A stretch of 64,000 bases of DNA from NCBI RefSeq assembly GCF_000024005.1, contig NC_013132.1, forward strand, positions 6,008,001-6,072,000, in the 5' to 3' direction. This document shows positions 41,805-49,716 of the stretch, piece after piece; the stretch's first letter is position 1; each line of letters begins with the position of its first letter. The notes beneath the pieces were generated by a model. The model was not told where the DNA came from. It was given only the letters and a program-made list of their open reading frames with translations, and ran no database searches. Made by a program: the position numbers and the translations under genes. The stretch comes from Chitinophaga pinensis DSM 2588. Lineage in GTDB: Bacteria; Bacteroidota; Bacteroidia; Chitinophagales; Chitinophagaceae.

Positions 41805-44582
41805 TTATTGATAACGATATAGCTTTATCCGTTGAATGCCCCATTCTCCCAAAGGAATACGGATATGCCGCCCCTGGTGGGTCTGATCGCCATTCAGCCT
41901 TCTGCCGGGTACCCATTTCCCATCTGTATAAACACCTTCTGTTGCCTCCAGGATACCCACCACAGGCGCTATTTTATCACTGGTACCAAATGTAATGACA
42001 ATACCGGTACCTGCTATGATGAATTCATCTTCTCCGGTACGGATAATAATACCACCGCCCTCCGGCCATTGCTCCTTGGGAATACCCTTCCAGCCCAGTG
42101 TACCATCATGCGCCACCGAAAGGAGATACTGACCGGAAACGATCGCCTGACGCAGATCTGTTGTATCCAGTAAAACACCTTCCATCTTACCCGAGCCCTG
42201 ACACTTTGCAATCACCGGCCATAATTGCTGCAACAGTGCGTAGCTCTTTGCGATCGTTTCTTCTTTTGGTTGAAGGGTAGATTCTATTGAAAACGGGGAG
42301 AAACCCATCGCCTGGTAATGTCCGACCGCATACAATGCCTTCGCCCCATCTGATGCGTCAAAACGTATCTCCGGAATGAACAGAGGATTGTTCCTTCTCA
42401 CATAAAGGTCGTTGTAATATTTAAACCGGGGATTATAAAAATCAGGGGATAAGATATCTATTGCCGGCGCTCCGGCCTGCCATATATCTATCAGATGGGG
42501 TAAGGGGCCTCCGCTGGGATACTGACCGGGTGCAACATTCCGGTGATTCAGCGCCGCATTGACAAACATCGGCAGTGCATATGCCGACTTGCCTTCACGG
42601 GCTATCGTATTGGTATATTGCGCATAATGCCATGCCTGAAAAAGTTCCTCGGTAGCCACACTCTTCCCGAATACCTGCTCCCAGCTGCCCTTTGTCAGAT
42701 AGCCGTTTCGCGACCAATGTGCTTTCAGTTCCGGGACTAACTCGTTTTTATGTTTTTGCAGATAATCCATCAGCGCAGCAGGCACTAACCCTTTATAAGC
42801 TGCATCTGCAGCAGGTGTATGTTCTCTCGCCTCCGGCAGAAAGCCGATTTCATTCTCTACCTGCACCATAATGACGGTACTGTAACCTGCATCTGTTTCG
42901 TGAATGTGCTGCATCAACGCACGGAATGCTTTTACATCTGCTGCGAGGTTCTGCGGACTAAAAGCCGATAAGATCTCCTGTCCGCTCCCATCGCTCTTTA
43001 GCGCCTTGGGGAAGCGCTGCGGATCTTTCTTCACCCAGGACGGAACATAACAACTCATACTGTTCTTCCAGGTACCAAACCACAAGAGGATCAGGTGCAT
43101 GTGATGACTACGCGCCTGATAAATAATGCTGTCTACTACAGCGAAATCAAACTGCCCTTCCACAGGTTCCGTCAGTTCCCAGTAAACAGGTGTCAGCACG
43201 GTATTCAGCTGCATTTGTTCCAGGGTATTCCAAAGCCCCTCCATATAGGAGATACTGGAAGCGCTTGAATTACCCAGCTCTCCTCCGCGTATGAGAAAAG
43301 GAGCGCCCTTTACCATCAGCTGTACCGTGCTGCCCTGTTGCTGTAGCCTCGGATGACCTGCATTCTGTTGTGCGAAGACTGGCATAGAAAAAGCCGTCAG
43401 TAATAGAACCAATAACGTGAACAGATGGCGCAATATGCCGGTCTCCAGACCCCTTAATTCAGCAAGCCCTTTTAGTCTGCCGATCGCACTATATCCCGGA
43501 TAAGTCGTTTTGTCCTGATCATCCAGCATCTGATGCCCATGATCAGGACGCATGGGAATCGATGCATTCCGCTTTTGCATCAGCAACGCAATTTCACTTA
43601 CAATCACATACATATCTGCATCGCCTGCAAGATGAGCTGCTTCATAAAAATTGCCTTCCGCATCTCTTTTGGTATTCCGCAGATGCAGGAACCAGATACG
43701 ATCGCCCCATCGCTGTATCATACCCGGCAAATCATTATCTGCTCTCGCGCCCAATGAACCAGTGCAAAAACACAGGCCGTTTGCGACTGATGGTACCGTG
43801 TCAAACAAATACTGTATATCCGCTTCTGTACTGACCACCCTGGGCAAACCCAATACCGGATAAGGCGGATCATCCGGATGAATTGCCAGCCGTACACCCG
43901 ATGCCTCAGCAACAGGTGTAACCGCCCTCAAAAAATCACAAAGGTGTGTTCGTAACTTATCTGCATCTATGTCTTTATAGGTCTCCAATGCCTGTAACAC
44001 CTCCGTCGCCGTAAATTGTCCATTCGATCCCGGTAATCCCAGCAAAGCACTCCTGTAAATCCTTTCCCGTTCTTCTACGGACATGGCCTCATATCTCTGA
44101 CGGGCCTTTTTGATCGTCACCGCATCATAATCCAACGCTGCATCCGGGCGCTGTAATTGATACAGATCAAAAGCAACAAATGCCGCACGCTCAAAATACA
44201 AGGCACGACTCCCGTCTTCCATCGCATAGTCCGTATGCGTCCGCACCCAATCCAGTACAGGCATAAAATTGTAAGTAATCACCTTTATACCACACGCAGC
44301 CAGATTCCGCAGACTTTCCTTGAAATTTTCTATATGCCGGAGATAATCGCCCGACTGTCGTTTAATATCTTCACTCACCGGTAAACTTTCCACCACAGTC
44401 CAGGTCATTCCTGCAGCTTCAATCAGCTGACGGCGTTCCATAATAGCCGCTGCCGGCCATACCTCACCCGGCGTAATATGATGTAAAGCTGTCACGGCAC
44501 CGGTACATCCGGCCTGTCTGATATATCGCAGGGGCACGGTATCCCCGGGACCAAACCAACGCATTGTTTGTTCCATCTGCAT
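41805..44582 (-). CDS. uxuA: UxuA mannonate dehydratase fused in frame to a clan GH-A glycosidase (GH35/DUF5597-like)
   Basis: 925-residue single open frame. Residues 1-383 are a complete mannonate dehydratase: MRWFGPGDTVPL start, TALHHITPGEVW, HPDDPP, CFCTGSLGAR, RPDHGHQMLDD and the family-end GYSAIGRLKGLAELRGLE. Residues 384-407 are a signal peptide (LRHLFTLLVLLLTAFSMPVFA), and 408-925 a glycosidase with the catalytic pair VENE (Glu578) and FIPEIRFD (Glu738). There is no stop between. The Leu384 codon is TTG (43431-43433), so the secreted enzyme may be started separately there as a 542-residue protein. The two activities belong in different compartments, so a true fusion would be a cytoplasmic/periplasmic signal-anchored protein. 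The glycosidase likely acts on hemicellulose side chains. Confidence 0.85.
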   Translation of the reverse strand: MQMEQTMRWFGPGDTVPLRYIRQAGCTGAVTALHHITPGEVWPAAAIMERRQLIEAAGMTWTVVESLPVSEDIKRQSGDYLRHIENFKESLRNLAACGIKVITYNFMPVLDWVRTHTDYAMEDGSRALYFERAAFVAFDLYQLQRPDAALDYDAVTIKKARQRYEAMSVEERERIYRSALLGLPGSNGQFTATEVLQALETYKDIDADKLRTHLCDFLRAVTPVAEASGVRLAIHPDDPPYPVLGLPRVVSTEADIQYLFDTVPSVANGLCFCTGSLGARADNDLPGMIQRWGDRIWFLHLRNTKRDAEGNFYEAAHLAGDADMYVIVSEIALLMQKRNASIPMRPDHGHQMLDDQDKTTYPGYSAIGRLKGLAELRGLETGILRHLFTLLVLLLTAFSMPVFAQQNAGHPRLQQQGSTVQLMVKGAPFLIRGGELGNSSASSISYMEGLWNTLEQMQLNTVLTPVYWELTEPVEGQFDFAVVDSIIYQARSHHMHLILLWFGTWKNSMSCYVPSWVKKDPQRFPKALKSDGSGQEILSAFSPQNLAADVKAFRALMQHIHETDAGYSTVIMVQVENEIGFLPEAREHTPAADAAYKGLVPAALMDYLQKHKNELVPELKAHWSRNGYLTKGSWEQVFGKSVATEELFQAWHYAQYTNTIAREGKSAYALPMFVNAALNHRNVAPGQYPSGGPLPHLIDIWQAGAPAIDILSPDFYNPRFKYYNDLYVRRNNPLFIPEIRFDASDGAKALYAVGHYQAMGFSPFSIESTLQPKEETIAKSYALLQQLWPVIAKCQGSGKMEGVLLDTTDLRQAIVSGQYLLSVAHDGTLGWKGIPKEQWPEGGGIIIRTGEDEFIIAGTGIVITFGTSDKIAPVVGILEATEGVYTDGKWVPGRRLNGDQTHQGRHIRIPLGEWGIQRIKLYRYQ

Positions 44583-44615
44583 AGAAAGTCTTTTTATTAG
44601 AAAGCTGAGGGTAGA

Positions 44616-44799
44616 AATTAAGAATTAAGAATTAAGAATTAAGAATTAAGAATTAAGAGTTAAAAATTAAGAGTTAGGAAGTCTCTCCGTTATTGTCTTC
44701 GTAAAACATTAAAACCACAAAAGCTTTGCACTAGCCCGTAAATCCTTACCCACAGTCGCTGCATTCAATTCTTAATCCTTAATTCTTAATTCTTAATTA
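44616..44799. repeat. Inverted repeat built from AATTAAG heptamers
   Basis: Left arm 44616-44678: six perfect AATTAAG units followed by three degenerate ones. Right arm 44766-44799: four CTTAATT units (the complement). About 87 bases lie between. It falls in the leader of the UxuA-glycosidase transcript if that starts near 44840. It is a sister of the AATTAGG element at 25669-25812. Confidence 0.75.
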
Positions 44800-44846
44800 T
44801 TTATTGATCTGTAAGTTTTTTTCATTTTCAAAACGGGAACACACGC

Positions 44847-44876
44847 CTAAAGTAAAGACAATTTCTAAAATTGCAA
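44847..44876 (-). promoter_or_regulatory. Candidate promoter of the uxuA-glycosidase-SDR unit
   Basis: Minus strand: TTG at 44874-44876 and TACTTTAG at 44847-44854 (one mismatch to TAnnTTTG), 22 bases start to start. The TTG is one half of LacI-type operator a. The transcript would have a leader of about 260 bases. Confidence 0.5.
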
Positions 44877-44888
44877 CCGATTGTGTAA
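44871..44888. promoter_or_regulatory. LacI-type operator a
   Basis: TTGCAACCGATTGTGTAA, with the central CG and CAA...TTG halves typical of LacI-family sites. Its two halves supply the -33 TTG of both divergent promoters. The CG centre is exactly 60 bases from that of operator b. Confidence 0.65.
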
Positions 44889-44915
44889 TTTATTTTCTAA
44901 AAAAGTTTACTTTAG
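44881..44915 (+). promoter_or_regulatory. Weak candidate promoter of the lacI-type gene
   Basis: TTG at 44881-44883 and TACTTTAG at 44908-44915. The spacing (27 bases start to start) is a few bases longer than usual, so this is less certain than the divergent minus-strand promoter. Confidence 0.35.
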
Positions 44916-44930
44916 CTGTACATTTAAAAG

Positions 44931-44946
44931 ACACAAGCGATTGTGT
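44931..44946. promoter_or_regulatory. LacI-type operator b
   Basis: ACACAAGCGATTGTGT: perfect 6-base arms (ACACAA/TTGTGT) with a CG in the middle, about 77 bases before the regulator's ATG and probably within its leader. Confidence 0.7.
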
Positions 44947-45022
44947 ACACAAAATGTATCCACGATATGAGTGCCGGTAAGCAGCTCTCCCATTCATTAC
45001 CTTATACAGACATCCGACATTT

Positions 45023-46057
45023 ATGGCAAACGAAAGAGAGGTGACCATATATGACATCGCCCGGGAACTGAAGATTTCCGCGACCACGGTCAGCCGTGGA
45101 TTGCAGGACCATCCTACAATCAGCACGAAAACCAAAAAGAAGATCCTGGACCTTGCTGAACAGATGGGCTATCGTAGTAACCACTTTGCACGTAGTCTGC
45201 GGAACCAGAAAACCAACACATTTGGCATCATCGTTCCCAGGCTGAACAGCCACTTTATGTCGTCTGTCATCGCCGGTATTGAAACAGCTGCCAACGAACA
45301 GAATTTCTCCCTGCTCATTGCACAGTCCTCAGAGTCTTCTCTAAAAGAAGCCGCCAGCGCCAGAACCATGTTCGACAGCCGGGTAGACGGCCTGCTGGTC
45401 TCCCTGGCCGTAGACACAACAGAGCTAAGCCACTTTGATAATTTCTTCAGAAAGAATATACCGGTCATATTCTTTGACCGCGTACAACAACATGAAAGCT
45501 CTGTCAATATCCTGATAGACAACCGCCAGGCGGCCTACAACGCCACCCGGCACCTGATAGAACAGGGTTGCCGCCGGATATTGCATATCACAGCGCCCAC
45601 TGTACAAAACGTGTATAAAGACAGACTAAAAGGCTATAAAGAAGCACTGAGTGAACATAAAATCAAGTTCAGGGAAGATTATGTACTTATTACGGATCTG
45701 AGCCAGGAAGCAGGTGCAGAAGCCGCCAGCAAGATCCTGAAAATGAAGCCAATACCCGACGGTATCTTTGTGGCCAATGATAGTTGTGCAGTCGGTTGTA
45801 TGCTGGCATTGAAAGAACAGGGTATCCGCATCCCGCAGGATATCGCTTTTGTAGGATTCAATAATGACCCTGTCACAAAAGTCATAGCACCCAATCTGAC
45901 CACCATCAATTATTCAGGTTATGAAATGGGACAGGTAGCCGCCAGACATCTGATCAACCATGTCAGAGACGTCTCCTTTATCAGCAGCACCAATACCATC
46001 ATACTCCGGTCAGAACTCATTGTAAGGGCATCGTCCCTGAAGAAAGGCAGTAAGTAG
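45023..46057 (+). CDS. LacI-family transcriptional regulator
   Basis: 344 residues. N-terminal HTH (VTIYDIARELKISATTVSRG, about 7-26), hinge helix (NHFARSLRNQKTNTFGIIVP), then a periplasmic-binding-protein-like sensor domain with GLLVSLAVDTTEL, FFDRV, RGYKEAL-like KGYKEAL, GIFVANDSCAVGCMLAL and the C-terminal IILRSELIVRASS. LacI regulators of this type repress sugar-acid and hemicellulose genes until a sugar or sugar acid binds. It is directly followed by GH115 (34-base gap), with the uxuA unit divergent. It probably binds operators at 44871, 44931 and 56668. The inducer (a glucuronate or mannonate-type metabolite) is inference. Confidence 0.95.
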   Translation: MANEREVTIYDIARELKISATTVSRGLQDHPTISTKTKKKILDLAEQMGYRSNHFARSLRNQKTNTFGIIVPRLNSHFMSSVIAGIETAANEQNFSLLIAQSSESSLKEAASARTMFDSRVDGLLVSLAVDTTELSHFDNFFRKNIPVIFFDRVQQHESSVNILIDNRQAAYNATRHLIEQGCRRILHITAPTVQNVYKDRLKGYKEALSEHKIKFREDYVLITDLSQEAGAEAASKILKMKPIPDGIFVANDSCAVGCMLALKEQGIRIPQDIAFVGFNNDPVTKVIAPNLTTINYSGYEMGQVAARHLINHVRDVSFISSTNTIILRSELIVRASSLKKGSK

Positions 46058-46091
46058 CAGACCAAGGACCCGTTACAGAATAATTCCCGTT

Positions 46092-48581
46092 ATGAAAAAA
46101 CTGAGCACCATTCTCTTATTGTTGATCCTCGGTCAGTGCCTGTATGCACAGCAATTACTGACCACCCGAACGGACAAGAACAAATTCCCCCTGGTGGATT
46201 TAAACCCGGCGGCCATTTACGTGGATAGCACCGACGACTGGCTGGTCAATAAAGTGGCTACCCTGCTACAGACAGACATTGCCCGCATCACCGGTAAAAT
46301 GCCCGCCATCATCCATGACATTGCGGACGCACCTGAACACCTCGTCATCATTGGCACAGAAAATAGCGCTGCTATAAAGACGCTTGTACGTAATAAAAAA
46401 GCAGACTATAGCGGATTGAAAGGCAAATGGGAAACATACCGCATACACACCATCCAATCCCCCTTTCCTCAGGTGGAAAAAGCATTGGTCATTACCGGCA
46501 GCGATAAACGCGGCACGGCTTACGGCGTACTGGAACTATCCAGACAAGCAGGCGTTTCCCCCTGGTACTGGTGGGCGGATGTACCTGTTAAAAAACAGGC
46601 GACGATATTTATCAAAAGCAGCTCCTGGCAATCCACAACGCCATCGGTGAAATACAGGGGTATCTTCATTAACGACGAAGCACCCGCCTTTGCCAACTGG
46701 ACCAAAGAGAAATTCGGCGGCTTCAATCACAAGGTCTATGAACACATGTTCGAACTGCTGCTCCGCCTGAAAGCCAATTACCTCTGGCCGGCCATGTGGG
46801 GCAACGCATTCAATGACGATGATACGCTCAACCCCGTGATCGCCGACAAATGGGGTATTGTGATGGGCTCCTCCCACCATGAACCCATGCTGCGTGCACA
46901 TGATGAATGGCGGCGCTATGGTAATGGTCCCTGGAACTATGTAAAGAATGAGGCCACCTTACGCGATTTCTGGCGTAAAGGCATCATGCGGATGCGCAAC
47001 CATGAAAGTATTGTCACCATCGGGATGCGCGGAGACGGAGATGAACCCATGACAGAAGGCACCGCCACCGCATTACTGGAACGCATCGTAAAAGACCAGC
47101 GGCAGATCATCACCGACATTACCGGCAAACCGGCCGCCGCTACGCCCCAGTTATGGGCACTGTACAAAGAAGTACAGGATTACTACGATAAAGGTATGCG
47201 GGTACCGGATGATGTGACACTGCTGCTCTGTGATGACAACTGGGGCAACATCCGTAAACTGCCACACCCCGGAGAAACTGTCCGAGGTGGTGGCTACGGC
47301 ATCTACTATCACTTCGATTATGTCGGGGATCCACGTAACTACAAATGGATCAACACCAACAATATCGCCCGCGTGTGGGAACAGATGCACCTGGCCAAAG
47401 CATACGGCGCTGACAGAATATGGATCGTCAACGTCGGGGATCTTAAACCCATGGAATTCCCGATCTCCTTTTTTCTGGAATATGCCTGGGATACAAATCG
47501 CTGGCAGGAAGACAACCTGAGAGATTACTACACGCAATGGGCTGCAGAACAATTTGGCGCCGCTTATGCAAAACAGATCGGAGAAATACAACGTCTCTAC
47601 GGACAATACGCCGCCAGAAGAAAACCAGAACTGCTGAACGCTGACACTTATAGCCTGACTGCCTACAACGAGGCAGCCCGCGTTTTACACGAATGGGAAT
47701 CCCTGCAGGCCGTCACCGAAAAACTGTATAAAAACATTCCTCCGGCCCACAAAGATGCGTGCTTCCAATTAGTGCTGCACCCCGTAAAAGCAAACACCAT
47801 TGTCCACCAGCTGTATTATGCTGTTGCCATGAACAGACAACTGGCCGCAAGACAGGATTCCGGCGCTAACGCCTGGGCCGATAAAGCAAAACAGCTGTAT
47901 ATCAGCGACTCCCTTTTATCAAAGGAATACAATCAGCTGGCAGACGGTAAATGGAATCACATGATGGACCAGACACATATCGGTTATACTTACTGGCAAC
48001 AACCAGACTACAACAGTATGCCTGCTGTCACCTATGTCTCCACCCATCAACCAACACCGACTACTCCCCCATCCACAAACGATACTTCCCGGTACTTCTC
48101 CCTCCCGGCTGCCCGCTACTCCAAAGCCGTCAACAGTGCCGGCATCACCTGGAAAGTGATTCCCGATATCGGGCGTACAGGGGATGGTATCACTACCTTT
48201 CCTGTTACCAGGACGGTCCCGCTCAGTAAAAACAGTCCCTGCCTGGAATATGTGATTAACAGCCCCGATACGGGCCTGATTACTATTACAGCGCTCATAA
48301 GCCCTACGTTGGACTTTACGGGCGGTAAAGGGCTTAAATATGGCATTTCTGTGGATAATGAGACCCCTGTGGTCATGTCCCTGCATGAAAACGGGGACTG
48401 GAACAAATGGGTAGCCGATAATATTCTCCGGCCTGTCACTTCCCACAGACTACATACGGCCGGCCGCCATATCATCCGTTACTGGATGATCTCTCCGGCT
48501 GTTGTCCTGCAACAGCTGGTAGTGGACGCAGGTGGTTTACAGGAGACCTATCTGCCGCCACCTGCCACCGGTTCCCGTTAA
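46092..48581 (+). CDS. GH115 family xylan alpha-glucuronidase, secreted
   Basis: 829 residues with signal peptide (ending LYAQQ). Family hallmarks in order: GTAYGVLELSRQAGVSPWYWWADVP (split by the usual Gly turn, about 140-165), KYRGIFINDEAPAFANW, the LLRLKANYLWPAMWGNAF block, GSSHHEPMLRAHDEW, TIGMRGDGDEPM, and LLCDDNWGNIRKLP. GH115 enzymes remove (4-O-methyl-)glucuronic acid from internal and terminal xylose of xylan. The C-terminal domain (about 660-829) matches the C-terminal GH115 beta-domain. It is followed by GH43 (31-base gap) in the LacI-led operon. The released uronate would feed the UxuA/SDR branch encoded on the other side of the regulator. Confidence 0.95.
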   Translation: MKKLSTILLLLILGQCLYAQQLLTTRTDKNKFPLVDLNPAAIYVDSTDDWLVNKVATLLQTDIARITGKMPAIIHDIADAPEHLVIIGTENSAAIKTLVRNKKADYSGLKGKWETYRIHTIQSPFPQVEKALVITGSDKRGTAYGVLELSRQAGVSPWYWWADVPVKKQATIFIKSSSWQSTTPSVKYRGIFINDEAPAFANWTKEKFGGFNHKVYEHMFELLLRLKANYLWPAMWGNAFNDDDTLNPVIADKWGIVMGSSHHEPMLRAHDEWRRYGNGPWNYVKNEATLRDFWRKGIMRMRNHESIVTIGMRGDGDEPMTEGTATALLERIVKDQRQIITDITGKPAAATPQLWALYKEVQDYYDKGMRVPDDVTLLLCDDNWGNIRKLPHPGETVRGGGYGIYYHFDYVGDPRNYKWINTNNIARVWEQMHLAKAYGADRIWIVNVGDLKPMEFPISFFLEYAWDTNRWQEDNLRDYYTQWAAEQFGAAYAKQIGEIQRLYGQYAARRKPELLNADTYSLTAYNEAARVLHEWESLQAVTEKLYKNIPPAHKDACFQLVLHPVKANTIVHQLYYAVAMNRQLAARQDSGANAWADKAKQLYISDSLLSKEYNQLADGKWNHMMDQTHIGYTYWQQPDYNSMPAVTYVSTHQPTPTTPPSTNDTSRYFSLPAARYSKAVNSAGITWKVIPDIGRTGDGITTFPVTRTVPLSKNSPCLEYVINSPDTGLITITALISPTLDFTGGKGLKYGISVDNETPVVMSLHENGDWNKWVADNILRPVTSHRLHTAGRHIIRYWMISPAVVLQQLVVDAGGLQETYLPPPATGSR

Positions 48582-48612
48582 CAATTACCCTGACACTTCA
48601 ATACTCTGAAAT

Positions 48613-49716
48613 ATGCGCGTTTTAAAATTTTCACCTGTTTTTATCCTCCCGGCTGCATTAGCCTTCGGCTGCTATAGCTGCCAGCCAGCCGGTTCTTCAA
48701 AGTCCGGCGATAGTACACACACCACTATCTCCGCTGACAGCACCGGAAAGGAATACCTTTCACAGCCCCTGGTCAGCCATATCTACACCGCTGATCCGTC
48801 CGCCCATGTGTTCAATGGCAGGATCTATATCTACCCTTCCCATGACACCGCCACCGGTATCCCGGAAGATGATCTGGGCAGCCATTTCGATATGAAAGAC
48901 TTTCATGTCCTGTCCATGGACGCTGTCGGCGGTCCCGTAACAGATCATGGTGTAGCACTCAGTATCAAAGACATTCCCTGGGCCGGCCGCCAATTATGGG
49001 CGCCGGATGCGGCTTATGTAAACGGAACTTATTATCTCTACTTCCCGGTAAAAGACAAAAAGGATGTTTTCCATATCGGCGTAGCCACCAGCACCAAACC
49101 CGAAGGACCTTTTACTGCAGAAAAAGAACCGATCCCCCGCAGCTACAGTATCGACCCTTGTGTATTCAGAGATGATGATGGTAAGTTTTATATGTACTTC
49201 GGTGGCATCTGGGGCGGACAATTGCAACGCTGGAATAGTAACCAGTACGATTCTGCCAAAGGCAACCGTACACCCGAAGAACTGGCTATCCTGCCCAGAA
49301 TGGCGATGCTGGACAAAGACATGAAACATTTCGACGGCCCCGTCGATGAAGTAAAAATAGTGGACGAAAAAGGACAGCCTTTCCATGAAAAAGACAACGA
49401 TAAACGTTTCTTTGAAGCATCCTGGATGCATAAATACAAAGGGAAATATTACTTCTCCTACTCGACTGGTGACACCCACAATCTGTGTTATGCCATCGGT
49501 GATAGTCCCCGGGGACCGTTCACCTATAAAGGTATTATCCTGAAACCTGTGGAAGGATGGACGAGTCACCATTCCATCATTGAAAAAGATGGTAAATGGT
49601 ACCTGTTCTACCATGACGTGCAGTTATCCGGCAAAACCTACCTCCGTAATGTCAAGGTGACCGAACTACATTATAACGAGGATGGCAGTATTCAAACCAT
49701 CAATCCATCCCTATGA
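48613..49716 (+). CDS. GH43 family glycosidase, secreted lipoprotein-like
   Basis: 367 residues, five-bladed propeller GH43. The lipobox-like FGCYSC follows a hydrophobic start. Catalytic triad visible: Asp61 in TADPSAHVF (base), Asp181 in SIDPCVF (pKa modulator), Glu268 in FFEASWMH (acid). Likely a beta-xylosidase or alpha-L-arabinofuranosidase acting on xylo-oligosaccharides. It sits between GH115 and the acetylesterase, overlapping the latter by 4 bases (ATGA), so translation is coupled. Exact activity cannot be read from the sequence. Confidence 0.93.
   Translation: MRVLKFSPVFILPAALAFGCYSCQPAGSSKSGDSTHTTISADSTGKEYLSQPLVSHIYTADPSAHVFNGRIYIYPSHDTATGIPEDDLGSHFDMKDFHVLSMDAVGGPVTDHGVALSIKDIPWAGRQLWAPDAAYVNGTYYLYFPVKDKKDVFHIGVATSTKPEGPFTAEKEPIPRSYSIDPCVFRDDDGKFYMYFGGIWGGQLQRWNSNQYDSAKGNRTPEELAILPRMAMLDKDMKHFDGPVDEVKIVDEKGQPFHEKDNDKRFFEASWMHKYKGKYYFSYSTGDTHNLCYAIGDSPRGPFTYKGIILKPVEGWTSHHSIIEKDGKWYLFYHDVQLSGKTYLRNVKVTELHYNEDGSIQTINPSL

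Noticed and set aside
44616-44799. CRISPR or variable-number coding repeat
   Set aside because: Non-coding heptamers, no unique spacers; treated as an inverted repeat element.
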